Made by a program: the position numbers and the translations under genes
Assembly (NCBI GenBank): GCA_947631395.1
Contig: CANRLF010000004.1
Span: 62,001 to 126,000, forward strand
DNA length: 64,000 nucleotides
Direction of reading: 5' to 3'
Origin: an uncultured Oscillospiraceae bacterium
GTDB lineage: Bacteria; Bacillota; Clostridia; Oscillospirales; Oscillospiraceae
Notes under the pieces: model-generated
The model's database searches: none
Told to the model about the DNA's origin: nothing
The model's input: the letters and a program-made list of their open reading frames with translations, nothing else
Part shown: piece after piece, positions 34,060-43,794 of the stretch
Layout: the number at the start of each line of letters is the position of its first letter
How positions within the stretch are numbered: position 1 is the stretch's first letter

Positions 34060-35736
34060 ATGGAGCTCAAGACCGACATTGAAATAGCCCAGGCGTCAAG
34101 GATGGAGCACATCGCGAAAATTGCGGAGATGTGCGGGATAGACGAAAAATATGTGGAGCAGTACGGAAATTATAAGGCGAAGATCGACTTAAAGCTCCTG
34201 TCCGACCGGGCGGACAGGCCCGACGGGAAGCTGGTGCTGGTCACCGCCATAACCCCCACCCCGGCGGGGGAGGGCAAGACCACCACCACGGTGGGACTTG
34301 GGGATGCCCTCCGGAAGATAGGTAAGAGATCCGTCATCGCCCTCCGGGAGCCCAGCCTTGGCCCGGTGTTCGGCGTCAAGGGCGGCGCCGCCGGCGGCGG
34401 ATACGCCCAGGTGGTGCCCATGGAGGACATAAACCTCCACTTCACCGGGGACTTCCACGCCATAGGCGCGGCTAATAATCTGCTGGCGGCAATGCTGGAT
34501 AACCACATATATCAGGGCAACGCCCTGCGTATCGACCCCAAGACCATCACCTGGCGCAGGTGCGTGGACATGAACGACCGTCAGCTCAGGTTCGTGGTGG
34601 ACGGCCTCGGCGGGAAGGTCAACGGCACACCCAGAGAGGACGGCTACGACATAACCGTGGCCAGCGAGATAATGGCGGTGTTCTGCCTTTCAAATGACAT
34701 TATGGACCTCAAACGGCGGCTGGCATCCATAATCGTGGCCTATACCTACGAGGGCGAGCCCGTCACAGCAGGTGACCTGAAGGCCGCGGGGGCGATGGCG
34801 GCCCTTTTGAAGGACGCGTTGAAGCCAAATCTCGTACAGACACTGGAGCACACGCCGGCCTTCGTCCACGGCGGGCCCTTCGCCAACATAGCCCACGGAT
34901 GTAACTCCATCGTGGCCACGAAAATGGCCATGAAGCTCGGGGAGTACTGCGTCACCGAGGCGGGCTTCGGCGCGGACCTGGGCGCGGAGAAGTTTCTTGA
35001 TATAAAGTGCCGCATGGCGGGCTTAAAGCCCGACGCGGTGGTCATCGTGGCCACCGTCAGGGCCCTGAAGATGCACGGGGGCCTCGATAAAAAGGAGCTG
35101 GGGACGGAGGATCTGGAGGCTCTAAAGCGGGGCCTTCCGAACCTGCTCCAGCATGTGGAGAACATTACGAAGGTATATAACCTGCCTGCCGTAGTGGCTA
35201 TAAACCGCTTCCCCACGGACACCGAGGCGGAGCTGAAGCTCGTTGAGGACGAGTGCCGCAAGCTTGGCGTAAACGTGGCCCTCTCCGAGGTATGGGGCAA
35301 GGGCGGCGAGGGAGGCATAGAGCTTGCCCGGGAGGTGGTAAGGCTCTGCTCGGAGCCCAACGGCTTTACCTTCTCCTATGACCTTGACAGGTCTATCGTT
35401 GAAAAGCTTGAGACCATCTCAAAGCGCGTATACCACGCCGACGGGGTGGAGCTCACGGCCAACGCCAAAAAGCAGGCCAAGAAGCTTACGGAGCTGGGCT
35501 TTGGCGGGATGCCCATCTGCATGGCAAAGACGCAGTACAGCTTTTCCGACGACCCCAAGCTCCTGGGCGCGCCGAAGGGCTTTAAGATAACCGTCCGGAA
35601 TTTGAAGGTATCAGCCGGGGCCGGGTTCATCGTGGCCCTCACCGGGGATGTGATGACCATGCCGGGCCTTCCCAAGGTTCCGGCGGCGGAGAAGATCGAT
35701 GTGGACGAAAACGGGGTCATTTCGGGCCTATTTTGA
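34060..35736 (+). CDS. fhs: Formate-tetrahydrofolate ligase
   Basis: 558 aa from the ATG at 34060; ACGGAGGG lies upstream, and an earlier in-frame start has none. Diagnostic motifs are [20 protein letters not shown] (P-loop, about residues 65-84), [14 protein letters not shown], and the long conserved MRTDTA-free middle with [17 protein letters not shown]. It makes 10-formyl-THF from formate and ATP. An extended -10, TGCTATACT, lies at about 34016-34024. It is followed by the FTCD-like cyclohydrolase, forming a one-carbon pair. Confidence 0.97.
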   Translation: MELKTDIEIAQASRMEHIAKIAEMCGIDEKYVEQYGNYKAKIDLKLLSDRADRPDGKLVLVTAITPTPAGEGKTTTTVGLGDALRKIGKRSVIALREPSLGPVFGVKGGAAGGGYAQVVPMEDINLHFTGDFHAIGAANNLLAAMLDNHIYQGNALRIDPKTITWRRCVDMNDRQLRFVVDGLGGKVNGTPREDGYDITVASEIMAVFCLSNDIMDLKRRLASIIVAYTYEGEPVTAGDLKAAGAMAALLKDALKPNLVQTLEHTPAFVHGGPFANIAHGCNSIVATKMAMKLGEYCVTEAGFGADLGAEKFLDIKCRMAGLKPDAVVIVATVRALKMHGGLDKKELGTEDLEALKRGLPNLLQHVENITKVYNLPAVVAINRFPTDTEAELKLVEDECRKLGVNVALSEVWGKGGEGGIELAREVVRLCSEPNGFTFSYDLDRSIVEKLETISKRVYHADGVELTANAKKQAKKLTELGFGGMPICMAKTQYSFSDDPKLLGAPKGFKITVRNLKVSAGAGFIVALTGDVMTMPGLPKVPAAEKIDVDENGVISGLF

Positions 35737-35747
35737 TGAGGAACATC

Positions 35748-36371
35748 ATGGAAAACAAGATGGTTGAAAATACTCTCACTGACTTCACATCCGCTCTCGC
35801 CTCCAGAGCCCCGGTGCCGGGGGGAGGGGGAGCGGCGGCGCTGGGCGGGGCGCTGGCCTCTTCGCTTGCGTCAATGGTGTGCGCCCTGACCTCCGGGAAG
35901 AAGAAATACGCGGAGTTTGAGGACGACATACAGCGGATAGCAAAGAGGGCGGAGGAGCTGAGGATGGCTCTTCTGGCCGGTATCGACGAGGACGCCGCGG
36001 CCTTTGAGCCGCTGTCCCGGGCGTACTCCATACCCAAGGACGCGCCGGAGCGGGCACGGGTCATGGAGGAGGCCCTTCGGGACGCCTGCAGGCCGCCCAT
36101 GGACATCGCGGAGCGGTGCGGACAGGTGATTGAGCTGCTGGCGGAGCTTTCACGGAAGGGGAGCGCCATAGCGGTGTCGGATGTGGGCGTGGGGGCACAG
36201 CTTGCCCGGGCGGCGCTAATATCCGCGGGGCTAAATGTAAGGATAAATCTAAGGTCCATGGCCGACAGGGAATACGCCCTTTCGCTGAGGGAGCGACTTG
36301 ACGCCCTTGAGGAGAAGTACATCCCCATGGCCGACGGGGCTTTCGGCCACGTAATGGAGAGAATAGGTTAG
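35748..36371 (+). CDS. fchA: Cyclodeaminase/cyclohydrolase (FTCD-C/FchA-like)
   Basis: 207 aa from the ATG at 35748, where GAGGA sits six bases upstream. The family motif APVPGGGGAAALGGALASSLASMVCALTSGKKKYA spans about residues 21-55, followed by helical bundle repeats. FchA turns methenyl-THF into formyl-THF in acetogenic and glycine-using Clostridia. It begins 11 bases after fhs, so the two form one operon around C1-folate units. FchA versus formimidoyl-THF cyclodeaminase cannot be separated by sequence here; the neighbour favours FchA. Confidence 0.85.
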   Translation: MENKMVENTLTDFTSALASRAPVPGGGGAAALGGALASSLASMVCALTSGKKKYAEFEDDIQRIAKRAEELRMALLAGIDEDAAAFEPLSRAYSIPKDAPERARVMEEALRDACRPPMDIAERCGQVIELLAELSRKGSAIAVSDVGVGAQLARAALISAGLNVRINLRSMADREYALSLRERLDALEEKYIPMADGAFGHVMERIG

Positions 36372-36389
36372 AAAGAGGGGTGAAGGGTA

Positions 36390-38663
36390 GTGAGAAAGCT
36401 GTGCTTTTTCTCATTCTCCTTCGCCCTCGCTGTATTTGCGTGTCAGTACTTCCTCGAGCCCAACTGGGAGCTGGCGGCGGCGGGAGGGGCGCTGGCGCTG
36501 ATGGCCGTGGCGGCAATATCCGTGAGGGGCGCGAGACGCCTTGGGGCGGTGATTGCCGCCGCGGGCGTGGCGGCGGGGTGCCTATATAATTTCGGCTACG
36601 ACAGGCTGATATTCTCAAGCGCCCTGGAGCTCGACGGCGTGACAGAGGAGTTTACAGCCAAGGTGGCGGATTTCCCGGTGGCCACGGACTACGGCTCCTA
36701 TGTGGATATAAGGATCGACGCGGACAGGGGACCTGATCTGAAGGCCCGGGCATACGTCTTTGACGACGCCGCGGACAAGCTACGCCCGGGCGATGTGATA
36801 CGCATGACCGCGGACCTGGGAAGGGCCGACCGGGTTGGGGAGCGGGAGATAACCGGCTATACGTCAAAGGGCTATATGCTGTTCGCCTCCGACGGGAGGG
36901 AAATTGAGCTTGTATCCTCAGACGGCGTGACGGTGACGAATTTCCACAGGTATCTGGCCAAGGCCATACGCGACAGGATAGACGAGATATTCCCGCTGGG
37001 GACAGGGGATTTCATGCGGGCACTGCTGACAGGTGACAGGACGGGGCTCAACGAGGACGTGGAGCTGGACTCCGCCATGGAGCGGGCCGGGGTGAGCCAC
37101 ATCGTGGCCGTCTCGGGCCTGCATGTGTCAATACTGGCGGGGTGCCTTCTGACGGTGCTGGGACGCCGCCGCTGGGCGGTGATGGCGACAATGCCGGTAC
37201 TGCTGTTGTTCATGGCCGTCTCGGGCTTCTCGCCGTCGGTGGTGCGGGCGGTGGTCATGCAGTTATTTGTGCTGACTGCGCCGCTTATAATGCGGGAGAG
37301 CGACAGTCTGACGAGCCTGGCCGCGGCGCTTCTTTTATTACTGCTCATAAACCCCTACGCCGTCACGGGCGTTGGTATGCAGCTGTCGTTCCTGGCGACG
37401 CTTGGCATAATCGTGTTCACGCCGAGGATAAACGGTTTTCTGACGAAAGGCGTAAAGAAGGGGAAAAAGCTCCTGAGCCGCGCGGTGAGATGGGTGGCCG
37501 GGACGCTGTCCGCCACATTGGGGGCACTGCTTCTGACTACGCCGGTGTCGGCGTATTATTTCGGGTGCGTGTCAATAATAGCCCCGGTCACGAATATTCT
37601 GGTGCTCTGGGCGGTGACGCCGGCATTTTTCCTGGGGGCACTGGCGGTTGGGGCCGGGTTTTTATACCTGCCCGCGGGGGCGGCGGTGGCCTACGCGCCG
37701 GCGGTGCTGGTCAGGTACATCATGTGGGTGGTGAAGCTCCTGGCAAAGCCGTTCCTGGCGGCGGTGTATCTGGACGGGACGGCGGCTGTCGTGTGGTTCA
37801 CTGTGACATATCTGTCGGTGGTGCTCATCGCGGCGCTGAGGCTTGGCGCCATATGGCTACTGCGCGTGGGATGCCTGTCGGCCACGGCGCTGTGCGTCAT
37901 GTTCGTATGGAAGGACGTCGCGCTGTCCGCCGGGGGCGGCTATACCATGACGGTGCTCGACGTGGGCCAGGGACAGGGGATAGTGGTGACGGCCGGTGAC
38001 CACACGGCGGTGATCGACTGCGGCTCCATGAGCGGCGAGAACGCCGGCCGGATAGCGGAGCGATATATAAGGGCCATGGGCCGGGACAGGGTGGACGTGC
38101 TGATACTGACACATTATCACACAGACCACGCCAACGGCGCGGAGCGGCTGATAGCGAATCTGGATGTGGACACCCTAATCCTCCCGGAGCCGCGGTTTGC
38201 CGAGAGCGACCTTGACGAGGAAGTAATCGCCGCCGGTGAGAGGGCCGGGTGCGGCGTTATATATGTGACGGACAAGCTGACCGTGGCACTGGGGGACACC
38301 AGCGTCACAGTATATCCGCCCCTTGGCGAGGAAACGGAGAACGAGCGGGGACTTATTATGACCCTTGAGCACGACAGGTTTGAGACGCTTATAACAGGAG
38401 ACGCGCCGGGGTATCTGGAGCTTCAGTTCATCGACAGGTACGACGTGGGCGACATCGAGTGCATGGTCGTCGGCCACCACGGCTCGGCCGGTTCGACTAC
38501 CGAGGAGCTGCTTGACGCCGTGACCCCGGAGGTGGCGGTCATATCGGTGGGGGAGAACAGCTACGGCCACCCCACCGAGGCAGTATTGGAGCGGCTCCGG
38601 GAGAGGGACATACAGATATTGCGCACAGACGAGAGCGGGAATATCAAGATAAGATCGAGGTGA
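36390..38663 (+). CDS. comEC: ComEC/Rec2 competence channel protein
   Basis: 757 aa from the GTG at 36390. An N-terminal DUF4131 region with two helices leads into the ComEC channel domain, about ten helices; its hallmark is FMRALLTGDRTGL and VSHIVAVSGLHVSILAG (about residues 236-252). From about residue 512 a metallo-beta-lactamase domain begins: LDVGQGQGIVVTAG, LTHYHTDHANG (about 573) and MVVGHHGSAGS. The protein moves single-stranded DNA across the membrane in transformation. With dprA it indicates a DNA-uptake system. It is next to holA. Confidence 0.94.
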   Translation: MRKLCFFSFSFALAVFACQYFLEPNWELAAAGGALALMAVAAISVRGARRLGAVIAAAGVAAGCLYNFGYDRLIFSSALELDGVTEEFTAKVADFPVATDYGSYVDIRIDADRGPDLKARAYVFDDAADKLRPGDVIRMTADLGRADRVGEREITGYTSKGYMLFASDGREIELVSSDGVTVTNFHRYLAKAIRDRIDEIFPLGTGDFMRALLTGDRTGLNEDVELDSAMERAGVSHIVAVSGLHVSILAGCLLTVLGRRRWAVMATMPVLLLFMAVSGFSPSVVRAVVMQLFVLTAPLIMRESDSLTSLAAALLLLLLINPYAVTGVGMQLSFLATLGIIVFTPRINGFLTKGVKKGKKLLSRAVRWVAGTLSATLGALLLTTPVSAYYFGCVSIIAPVTNILVLWAVTPAFFLGALAVGAGFLYLPAGAAVAYAPAVLVRYIMWVVKLLAKPFLAAVYLDGTAAVVWFTVTYLSVVLIAALRLGAIWLLRVGCLSATALCVMFVWKDVALSAGGGYTMTVLDVGQGQGIVVTAGDHTAVIDCGSMSGENAGRIAERYIRAMGRDRVDVLILTHYHTDHANGAERLIANLDVDTLILPEPRFAESDLDEEVIAAGERAGCGVIYVTDKLTVALGDTSVTVYPPLGEETENERGLIMTLEHDRFETLITGDAPGYLELQFIDRYDVGDIECMVVGHHGSAGSTTEELLDAVTPEVAVISVGENSYGHPTEAVLERLRERDIQILRTDESGNIKIRSR

Positions 38664-38667
38664 GACC

Positions 38668-39720
38668 ATGGCGAAGAAAAATCAGGACAGCAACGGGCCG
38701 TACCTGAAGCTCCGGGCGGACCTGAAGGCCGGGAAGCCGGAGCGGGTCTACGCGTTTTACGGGGAGGAGCGTTATCTGCTTGAGGATGCGGTCAGAAAGC
38801 TCCGGGCCACGGTGGCGGAGGGGACGGAGGAGTTCAACCACCACGTAATGGACGGCCGGGGACTGTCCATGGACGACCTTGCCGAGGCGGTGGACGCCCT
38901 GCCGGTGTTCTCCGAGAGGACATTGACGGAGATCACTGACTTCGACCTTGCGCGAATGGGCGAGGACACACGGGAGGAGCTTTCGCGGATACTTTCGGAT
39001 GTGCCGGAGTACGCCACCGTGGTGTTCATATTCGATACGACGGAATTTAAGCTCGATGGCCGCGTGAAGGCCAATCAGCGGCTAATAGAGCTCATGCACC
39101 GCGTGGAGTTCACCCCCCAGGACGAGATCGCGCTTGTGAAATGGCTGGACAAGGGCTTCGCCACCGGCGGAAAGCGCGTGACCCGGGAGGGGGCCAGGCG
39201 TCTCATAGAGATGACCGGGGGACTTATGACCGGCATGAAAACCGAGGTGGAAAAGCTGATCTCCTATGTCCCCGGCGACACGGTGGAGGTCGGAGATGTG
39301 GAGGCCGTGGTGACGCCGGTGCCGGACGCGGCACTGTGGCAGTTGACGGACGCGCTTCTGGAGGGCCGTGGCGACACGGCCATGGAGAAGCTGAGGGAGC
39401 TGGAGGCCATGGACGTGGCCCCACACGCCGTGGTGGCAAAGGTGTCGGAAAAGCTCCGGCAGCTGATGACAGCTAAGATATACCAAAGCTCCGGCCTGGG
39501 ACTCAGGGAGTTCATGGGCGCTACCGGTATCAGATACGAGTTCCAGGCCAAGGCCATATTCTCCGCCGCCAGGCGCGTGAGCTTGGAAAAGTGCGCGGAT
39601 CTTGCCGTAATGGCCGCCAGGACAGCATATAAGCTCAACAGCTCCGCCGCCGGTGAGAACACGGATCTCACCCGGGAGATGGCGGTGGGGATACTGCTCG
39701 TGACGGGGACAAGGGCATGA
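38668..39720 (+). CDS. holA: DNA polymerase III subunit delta
   Basis: 350 aa, the usual size. The AAA+ core begins ERVYAFYGEERYLLEDAVRKLRA and contains TVVFIFDTTEFKLDGRVKAN (about 112-131) and the helical linker DEIALVKWLDKGFATGGKRVT. The C-terminal helical collar starts about residue 215. It loads the sliding clamp. It starts four bases after comEC, a common order, and overlaps the RNase M5-like gene by four bases. Confidence 0.93.
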   Translation: MAKKNQDSNGPYLKLRADLKAGKPERVYAFYGEERYLLEDAVRKLRATVAEGTEEFNHHVMDGRGLSMDDLAEAVDALPVFSERTLTEITDFDLARMGEDTREELSRILSDVPEYATVVFIFDTTEFKLDGRVKANQRLIELMHRVEFTPQDEIALVKWLDKGFATGGKRVTREGARRLIEMTGGLMTGMKTEVEKLISYVPGDTVEVGDVEAVVTPVPDAALWQLTDALLEGRGDTAMEKLRELEAMDVAPHAVVAKVSEKLRQLMTAKIYQSSGLGLREFMGATGIRYEFQAKAIFSAARRVSLEKCADLAVMAARTAYKLNSSAAGENTDLTREMAVGILLVTGTRA

Positions 39721-40301
39721 AAAGACGTGTAAAAGAGGCCATCGTAGTGGAGGGGCGCTATGACAAAAACACCCTGAGCCAGGTGCTGGACGCGGTGATC
39801 ATAGAGACAGGCGGCTTCGGGGTGTTTTCGGATGATGAGAAGATAAAGCTGATAAGAAGGCTCGCCGAAAAGCGGGGAGTCATAATAATGACGGACCCCG
39901 ACTCCGCCGGGTTCCTCATCAGAAATCACCTGAAGGGGCAGCTTGCCGGCGCGGATATTAAGCACGCGTATATCCCGGACATACCGGGAAGGGAGCGGCG
40001 AAAGGCCGCCCCGTCAAAGGAGGGACTGCTGGGCGTGGAGGGCGTGAGCCCGGAGGTGCTGATCTCGGCCCTGCGCCGGGCGGGAGCTACCTTTGAGGAC
40101 GAGGCGGCTATACCCGCCGCCGGAGGGATAACAAAGGCGGATATGTTTGAGCTGGGCCTCTCGGGCGGTGCGGGGAGCCGGGACAAGCGGCGGGAGCTTA
40201 CAAAAAAGCTGGACCTTCCGGAGAGGCTGAGCGCCAACGCGCTTTTGGAGGTGCTGAACGCCATAATGACGAGGGAGGAGCTTATCGACCTTGCTTTATG
40301 A
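39717..40301 (+). CDS. rnmV: RNase M5-like Toprim protein
   Basis: 194 aa with an ATGA overlap with holA. The N-terminal Toprim domain shows KEAIVVEGRYDKNTLSQ (catalytic Glu), VIIETGGFGVF, and GVIIMTDPDSAGFLIRN (about residues 56-72), as in RNase M5. The C-terminal DUF4093 part follows. RNase M5 matures 5S rRNA in Firmicutes. Its stop overlaps by about 20 bases the end of the opposite small membrane gene. Confidence 0.85.
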   Translation: MKRRVKEAIVVEGRYDKNTLSQVLDAVIIETGGFGVFSDDEKIKLIRRLAEKRGVIIMTDPDSAGFLIRNHLKGQLAGADIKHAYIPDIPGRERRKAAPSKEGLLGVEGVSPEVLISALRRAGATFEDEAAIPAAGGITKADMFELGLSGGAGSRDKRRELTKKLDLPERLSANALLEVLNAIMTREELIDLAL

Positions 40302-40542
40302 GTCCGTCCACTATGAGGGAGCCAAGGGATATGACGAGCAGGATGCTCTGGGGCTCGCGGTATAAGAGGGCCATCAGGGAGTAGAGCTTGTGATTATGTA
40401 AACTTGGCGGCCCGATATACACGGCGATGAGCAGACACGCGGCAAGCATGACGGCGCAGAGAGCAAGTCCGTACCGCATGATAAGATAAGCCGGTCTTGA
40501 GATACCGGCTCCGGTAAACAGTCGCCTCAGTTTATTTTTCAT
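40282..40542 (-). CDS. Small two-helix membrane protein, unknown function
   Basis: 86 aa with a basic start (MKNKLRRLFTGAG), two membrane helices (about residues 22-44 and 63-80) separated by a polar segment (SLHNHKLYSL), and a short basic end (LIKQGR). The ribosome site GGGGGT lies eight bases before the ATG. It converges with and overlaps the end of the RNase M5-like gene by 20 bases. I do not recognise a family. Coding status is supported by ribosome site and topology, but is not certain. Confidence 0.55.
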   Translation of the reverse strand: MKNKLRRLFTGAGISRPAYLIMRYGLALCAVMLAACLLIAVYIGPPSLHNHKLYSLMALLYREPQSILLVISLGSLIVDGLIKQGR

Positions 40543-40738
40543 GGTATGTACCCCCGGGTCGTGATAAGGATATTTTAACGCCAGCGGCCTTGGGGGGCAA
40601 GGCGAAAGATATTCCAGCCGTGGTCTTACAAGGGCAGGACATTTTTTCCTGAAAATTTTTTAAAAATATGTATGTACAACGGTATTTTTATTTGTTATAA
40701 TCAAATATACAGAGAAAAAATGCCAGGGAGGCCCTTTT

Positions 40739-41188
40739 ATGAAATGTCCGTATTGCGGTTTTTCTGAGAGCAAGGTAGTGGACTCAAGGCCCACAGATGA
40801 CAATATACGCCGCCGCCGGGAGTGCATGTCCTGCGGAAAACGCTTCACCACCTATGAGTCCGTGGAGCGTATGCCCATTGTGGTCGTGAAGAAGGACGGC
40901 AGCCGACAGGCGTTTGACAAGGTGAAGATAATCAACTCCATGCTACACGCCTGCGAAAAGCGCACCGTGGGCCTTTCGGAGATCGAGGCCGTTGCCAACG
41001 AGATCGAGCAGGAGGCCCAGAACTACCCCGAGCGGGAGATACCATCAAGCTACATAGGCGAGCTGGTGATGCACCACTTAAAGCAGCTTGACGAGGTGGC
41101 CTACGTCCGATTTGCCTCGGTGTACAGGCAATTCAAGGACATAAATACCTTCATGGAGGAGCTCAATAAGCTCCTGCTTGAAAAATAA
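40739..41188 (+). CDS. nrdR: Transcriptional regulator NrdR
   Basis: 149 aa. It has the zinc ribbon [13 protein letters not shown]... [12 protein letters not shown] (Cys pairs at about residues 3, 6, 31 and 34) followed by the ATP-cone domain ([18 protein letters not shown]). NrdR represses ribonucleotide reductase genes when dATP is high. A -10 TATAAT lies at about 40697-40702, with GTACAA 16 bases upstream, and the gene is closed by a strong terminator, so it is a single-gene unit. Confidence 0.97.
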   Translation: MKCPYCGFSESKVVDSRPTDDNIRRRRECMSCGKRFTTYESVERMPIVVVKKDGSRQAFDKVKIINSMLHACEKRTVGLSEIEAVANEIEQEAQNYPEREIPSSYIGELVMHHLKQLDEVAYVRFASVYRQFKDINTFMEELNKLLLEK

Positions 41189-41196
41189 GGATAAAC

Positions 41197-41224
41197 AAAA
41201 AGGACAGCTGAGGCTGTCCTTTTT
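41197..41224. terminator. Bidirectional terminator after nrdR
   Basis: AAAAAGGACAGC (41197-41208) pairs with GCTGTCCTTTTT (41213-41224) around TGAG. A-tract on one side and T-tract on the other, so it serves both nrdR and the convergent DUF4363 gene. Confidence 0.9.
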
Positions 41225-41247
41225 TGCGGTATTGGGACGAGGGGAGA

Positions 41248-41628
41248 TCAAAATATGCTCCCGAAATTTATGGACTCCATCTCGGCGATGTCCTTTAAAT
41301 GCTCGCCCACAAGCTCAACGGCGCTTTTTGTAGCGCCGGGGTCCTGGGTGTATATATGCTCCGTGAGCTCATAGAAGTCGTCCACCAGAGTCTCTATGTC
41401 GGTGTGGCGCAGGACTATTTTAAGGTATCCGTCGTTGGAGCGCCACAGCTCCAGGGCCCTTTGGACGTCGTTTTGGGCCCGGGCCCAGTCGCCGGAACCG
41501 GCGGCGGAGCCGGCGTCACGGACGACGGACTCTATATCGGAGCAAAGCCCGTCTATCACCGCCGTGTTTACGGCGGAGAGGATGAGAAGGGCCAAGAGCA
41601 GGGCGGCGGCGAAGAGCTCCTTTTTCAC
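41248..41628 (-). CDS. DUF4363 family protein
   Basis: 126 aa from the GTG at 41628, with GGAGGG six bases upstream and overlapping the DUF421 stop (GTGA). One N-terminal helix (about residues 5-25, LFAAALLLALLILSAVNT) anchors a mainly helical, polar domain. DUF4363 proteins are usually paired with DUF421, as here. No enzymatic motif is present. It probably sits outside the membrane with the DUF421 partner. Confidence 0.82.
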   Translation of the reverse strand: MKKELFAAALLLALLILSAVNTAVIDGLCSDIESVVRDAGSAAGSGDWARAQNDVQRALELWRSNDGYLKIVLRHTDIETLVDDFYELTEHIYTQDPGATKSAVELVGEHLKDIAEMESINFGSIF

Positions 41629-42305
41629 TTTACGCCCTCCTTTTTCGCGAAATAGATGTTCCCCTGGGCGTCGACGGTCATAAGGTACACCTCGCTTATA
41701 TCCCCGGCGCCGCGCTTTTTGACCTGGTTTTTGAGCCACTTTTCGTCACGCTTCAAGAGGGTCAGATTGTCGCTGAGCACCCGCCCGTCGGTGATGACCG
41801 TGACGGGAAGGCCGCTGTCGGGAGCGTCGATATTGAGCTCCTGGGGCGTGACGGGTGAGAACTTGGCGTAGGGCAGTACGGAAAGGGTCCCGTCTGTCTC
41901 AAGTATGGCGTGGCGCACGTTTGATATATCAGTTATGCCGTTTATCCGGAGCTCAACGTAGAGCTCGTCAACGGATATGCGGCATTTTTTCATCTCCGAC
42001 TGTACTATCACGCCGTTGTCCACGAGTATGCTGGGTTTACCGGACACCAGCCGCCGGAACCGTCCGTGCTTCACGGAAATGCCGGATATTATGAGCTGGC
42101 AGGCGAGCAGTGTCAGCACCGGTATTATGCCGTACAGAAGGGGAGTGCCGGTGTCCTGAAGGGGCTGGGCGGCCAGGTTCGATATGAGCACGGCCACGAC
42201 CAGCTCCAGGGGCTCCAGCTCACCAAGCTGGCGCTTGCCCATGATCCGGATGGACACTATGAGCAGAAGAAAAATTATCACAGTACGTACAAAGCTCACT
42301 CCCAT
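41625..42305 (-). CDS. DUF421 (YetF-like) membrane protein
   Basis: 226 aa from the ATG at 42305; GGAGGTG lies ten bases upstream, and longer starts lack a site. Three helices form the N-terminal half, with the conserved IRIMGKRQLGELEPLELVVAVLISNLA (in part about residues 19-45). A soluble domain follows with the KPSILVDNG and KCRISVDELYVELR motifs. YetF-type proteins are widespread in spore-formers and their function is not settled. It is followed by its overlapping DUF4363 partner and lies divergent from glmM. Confidence 0.9.
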   Translation of the reverse strand: MGVSFVRTVIIFLLLIVSIRIMGKRQLGELEPLELVVAVLISNLAAQPLQDTGTPLLYGIIPVLTLLACQLIISGISVKHGRFRRLVSGKPSILVDNGVIVQSEMKKCRISVDELYVELRINGITDISNVRHAILETDGTLSVLPYAKFSPVTPQELNIDAPDSGLPVTVITDGRVLSDNLTLLKRDEKWLKNQVKKRGAGDISEVYLMTVDAQGNIYFAKKEGVK

Positions 42306-42386
42306 TGGCGCACCTCCATATATATGAGTATCCCCGGCCGGGAGGCGATTATTCCGAAGAAAAAGCCGGCGTGGAGTGGGATTTGC

Positions 42387-42415
42387 TTGACAGTCGGGGG
42401 ATTGAGGGATAAAAT
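42387..42415 (+). promoter_or_regulatory. Sigma-A promoter of glmM
   Basis: TTGACA (42387-42392), a 17-bp spacer and TAAAAT (42410-42415). It is 30 bases from the glmM ATG, which has GGAGG upstream. Confidence 0.8.
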
Positions 42416-42444
42416 AGATTGACAAGGTATTTTTGGAGGCTAAT

Positions 42445-43794
42445 ATGGGTAAATATTTTGGCACAGACGGATTTCGCGGCGAGGCAAATGTTGGCCTTAC
42501 CGTTGACCATGCCTTTAAGATAGGACGATTTCTCGGCAGTTATTTCGGCGGCGACCACAAGTGCCGCGTGGTCATCGGGAAGGACACGAGAAGGTCCAGC
42601 TATATGTACGAGGCGGCCCTGACCGCCGGTCTCACCGGCTCCGGGGCGGATGTGTATCTTCTGCACGTCACCACCACGCCGTCGGTGAGCTACATAACCA
42701 GGATCGACGATTTTGACTGCGGGATAATGATCTCCGCCAGCCACAATCCCTATTACGACAACGGCATCAAGCTTTTAAATTCCGGCGGCGAGAAGATGGA
42801 GGAGGAGGTCCTTGACGAGATAGAGAGGTACTTGGACGGCGAGAGCGGCGAGGTCCCATACGCCACCAGGGCGGAGATCGGCCGCACCATAGATTTCTCC
42901 GCCGGACGCAACAGGTATATAGGCTACCTCATATCCCTTGCCACCCACTCCTATAAGGGCAAGAAGGTGGGTTTGGACTGCGCAAACGGCTCCACATGGA
43001 TGATAGCCAAGAGCGTATTTGACGCGCTGGGGGCGGACACCTACGTCATAAACTCCAACCCCAACGGCCTCAACATAAATTTAAACTGCGGCTCCACCCA
43101 CATCGAGGGCCTTCAGAGGCTGGTCGTGGGCAACGGCCTTGACGTGGGATTCGCCTTTGACGGCGACGCAGACAGGTGCCTTGCAGTGGACGAGAAGGGG
43201 CAGCTGGTGGACGGCGACAAGATAATGTACATCTACGGACGCCACATGTTCGAGCGGGGGAAGCTGGAGGGCACCAGAGTCGTCACCACCGTAATGTCAA
43301 ATATCGGCCTCTATAAGGCCCTTGACGAGATAGGCATAGGCTACGAGATCACGGACGTGGGGGATAAGTACGTCTGGGAGAATATGCGCCGCACCGGTAA
43401 CCGCATCGGCGGGGAGCAGTCCGGCCATATAATTTTCGGAAAGTACGCCACCACCGGCGACGGGGTGCTGACGGCCATAAAGCTCATGCAGGCAATGATA
43501 GACAAGAAGATGCCCCTTTCAAAGCTTGCAGAGCCCGTGAAGATCTATCCTCAGGTCCTCCGGAACGTGAAGGTGGAGGACAAGGACGGGGCCCTTTCGG
43601 ACATGGACGTGCGCAGGGCCGAGCAGGAGGCCAAGGAGCTTCTGGGCCTCAACGGGCGGGTGCTCCTCCGGAAGAGCGGCACGGAGCCACTTATACGGGT
43701 GATGGCCGAGGCGCCAACGGAAAAGGAGTGCAACGCCGCCATCGACATCATCGTAAATATGCTTGAAAAGAAGGGGTACACTCAGCATGTATAA
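42445..43794 (+). CDS. glmM: Phosphoglucosamine mutase
   Basis: 449 aa from the ATG at 42445 with GGAGG seven bases upstream. Hallmarks are KYFGTDGFRGEAN at the start, the phosphoserine loop MISASHNPYYDNGIKL (about residues 96-111), the metal loop DGDADRCLAVDE (about 239-250) and the C-terminal LRKSGTEPLIRVM. It makes glucosamine 1-phosphate for UDP-GlcNAc and wall synthesis. It overlaps the following beta-helix transferase gene by eight bases, which suggests a linked route to UDP-GlcNAc. Confidence 0.95.
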   Translation: MGKYFGTDGFRGEANVGLTVDHAFKIGRFLGSYFGGDHKCRVVIGKDTRRSSYMYEAALTAGLTGSGADVYLLHVTTTPSVSYITRIDDFDCGIMISASHNPYYDNGIKLLNSGGEKMEEEVLDEIERYLDGESGEVPYATRAEIGRTIDFSAGRNRYIGYLISLATHSYKGKKVGLDCANGSTWMIAKSVFDALGADTYVINSNPNGLNINLNCGSTHIEGLQRLVVGNGLDVGFAFDGDADRCLAVDEKGQLVDGDKIMYIYGRHMFERGKLEGTRVVTTVMSNIGLYKALDEIGIGYEITDVGDKYVWENMRRTGNRIGGEQSGHIIFGKYATTGDGVLTAIKLMQAMIDKKMPLSKLAEPVKIYPQVLRNVKVEDKDGALSDMDVRRAEQEAKELLGLNGRVLLRKSGTEPLIRVMAEAPTEKECNAAIDIIVNMLEKKGYTQHV

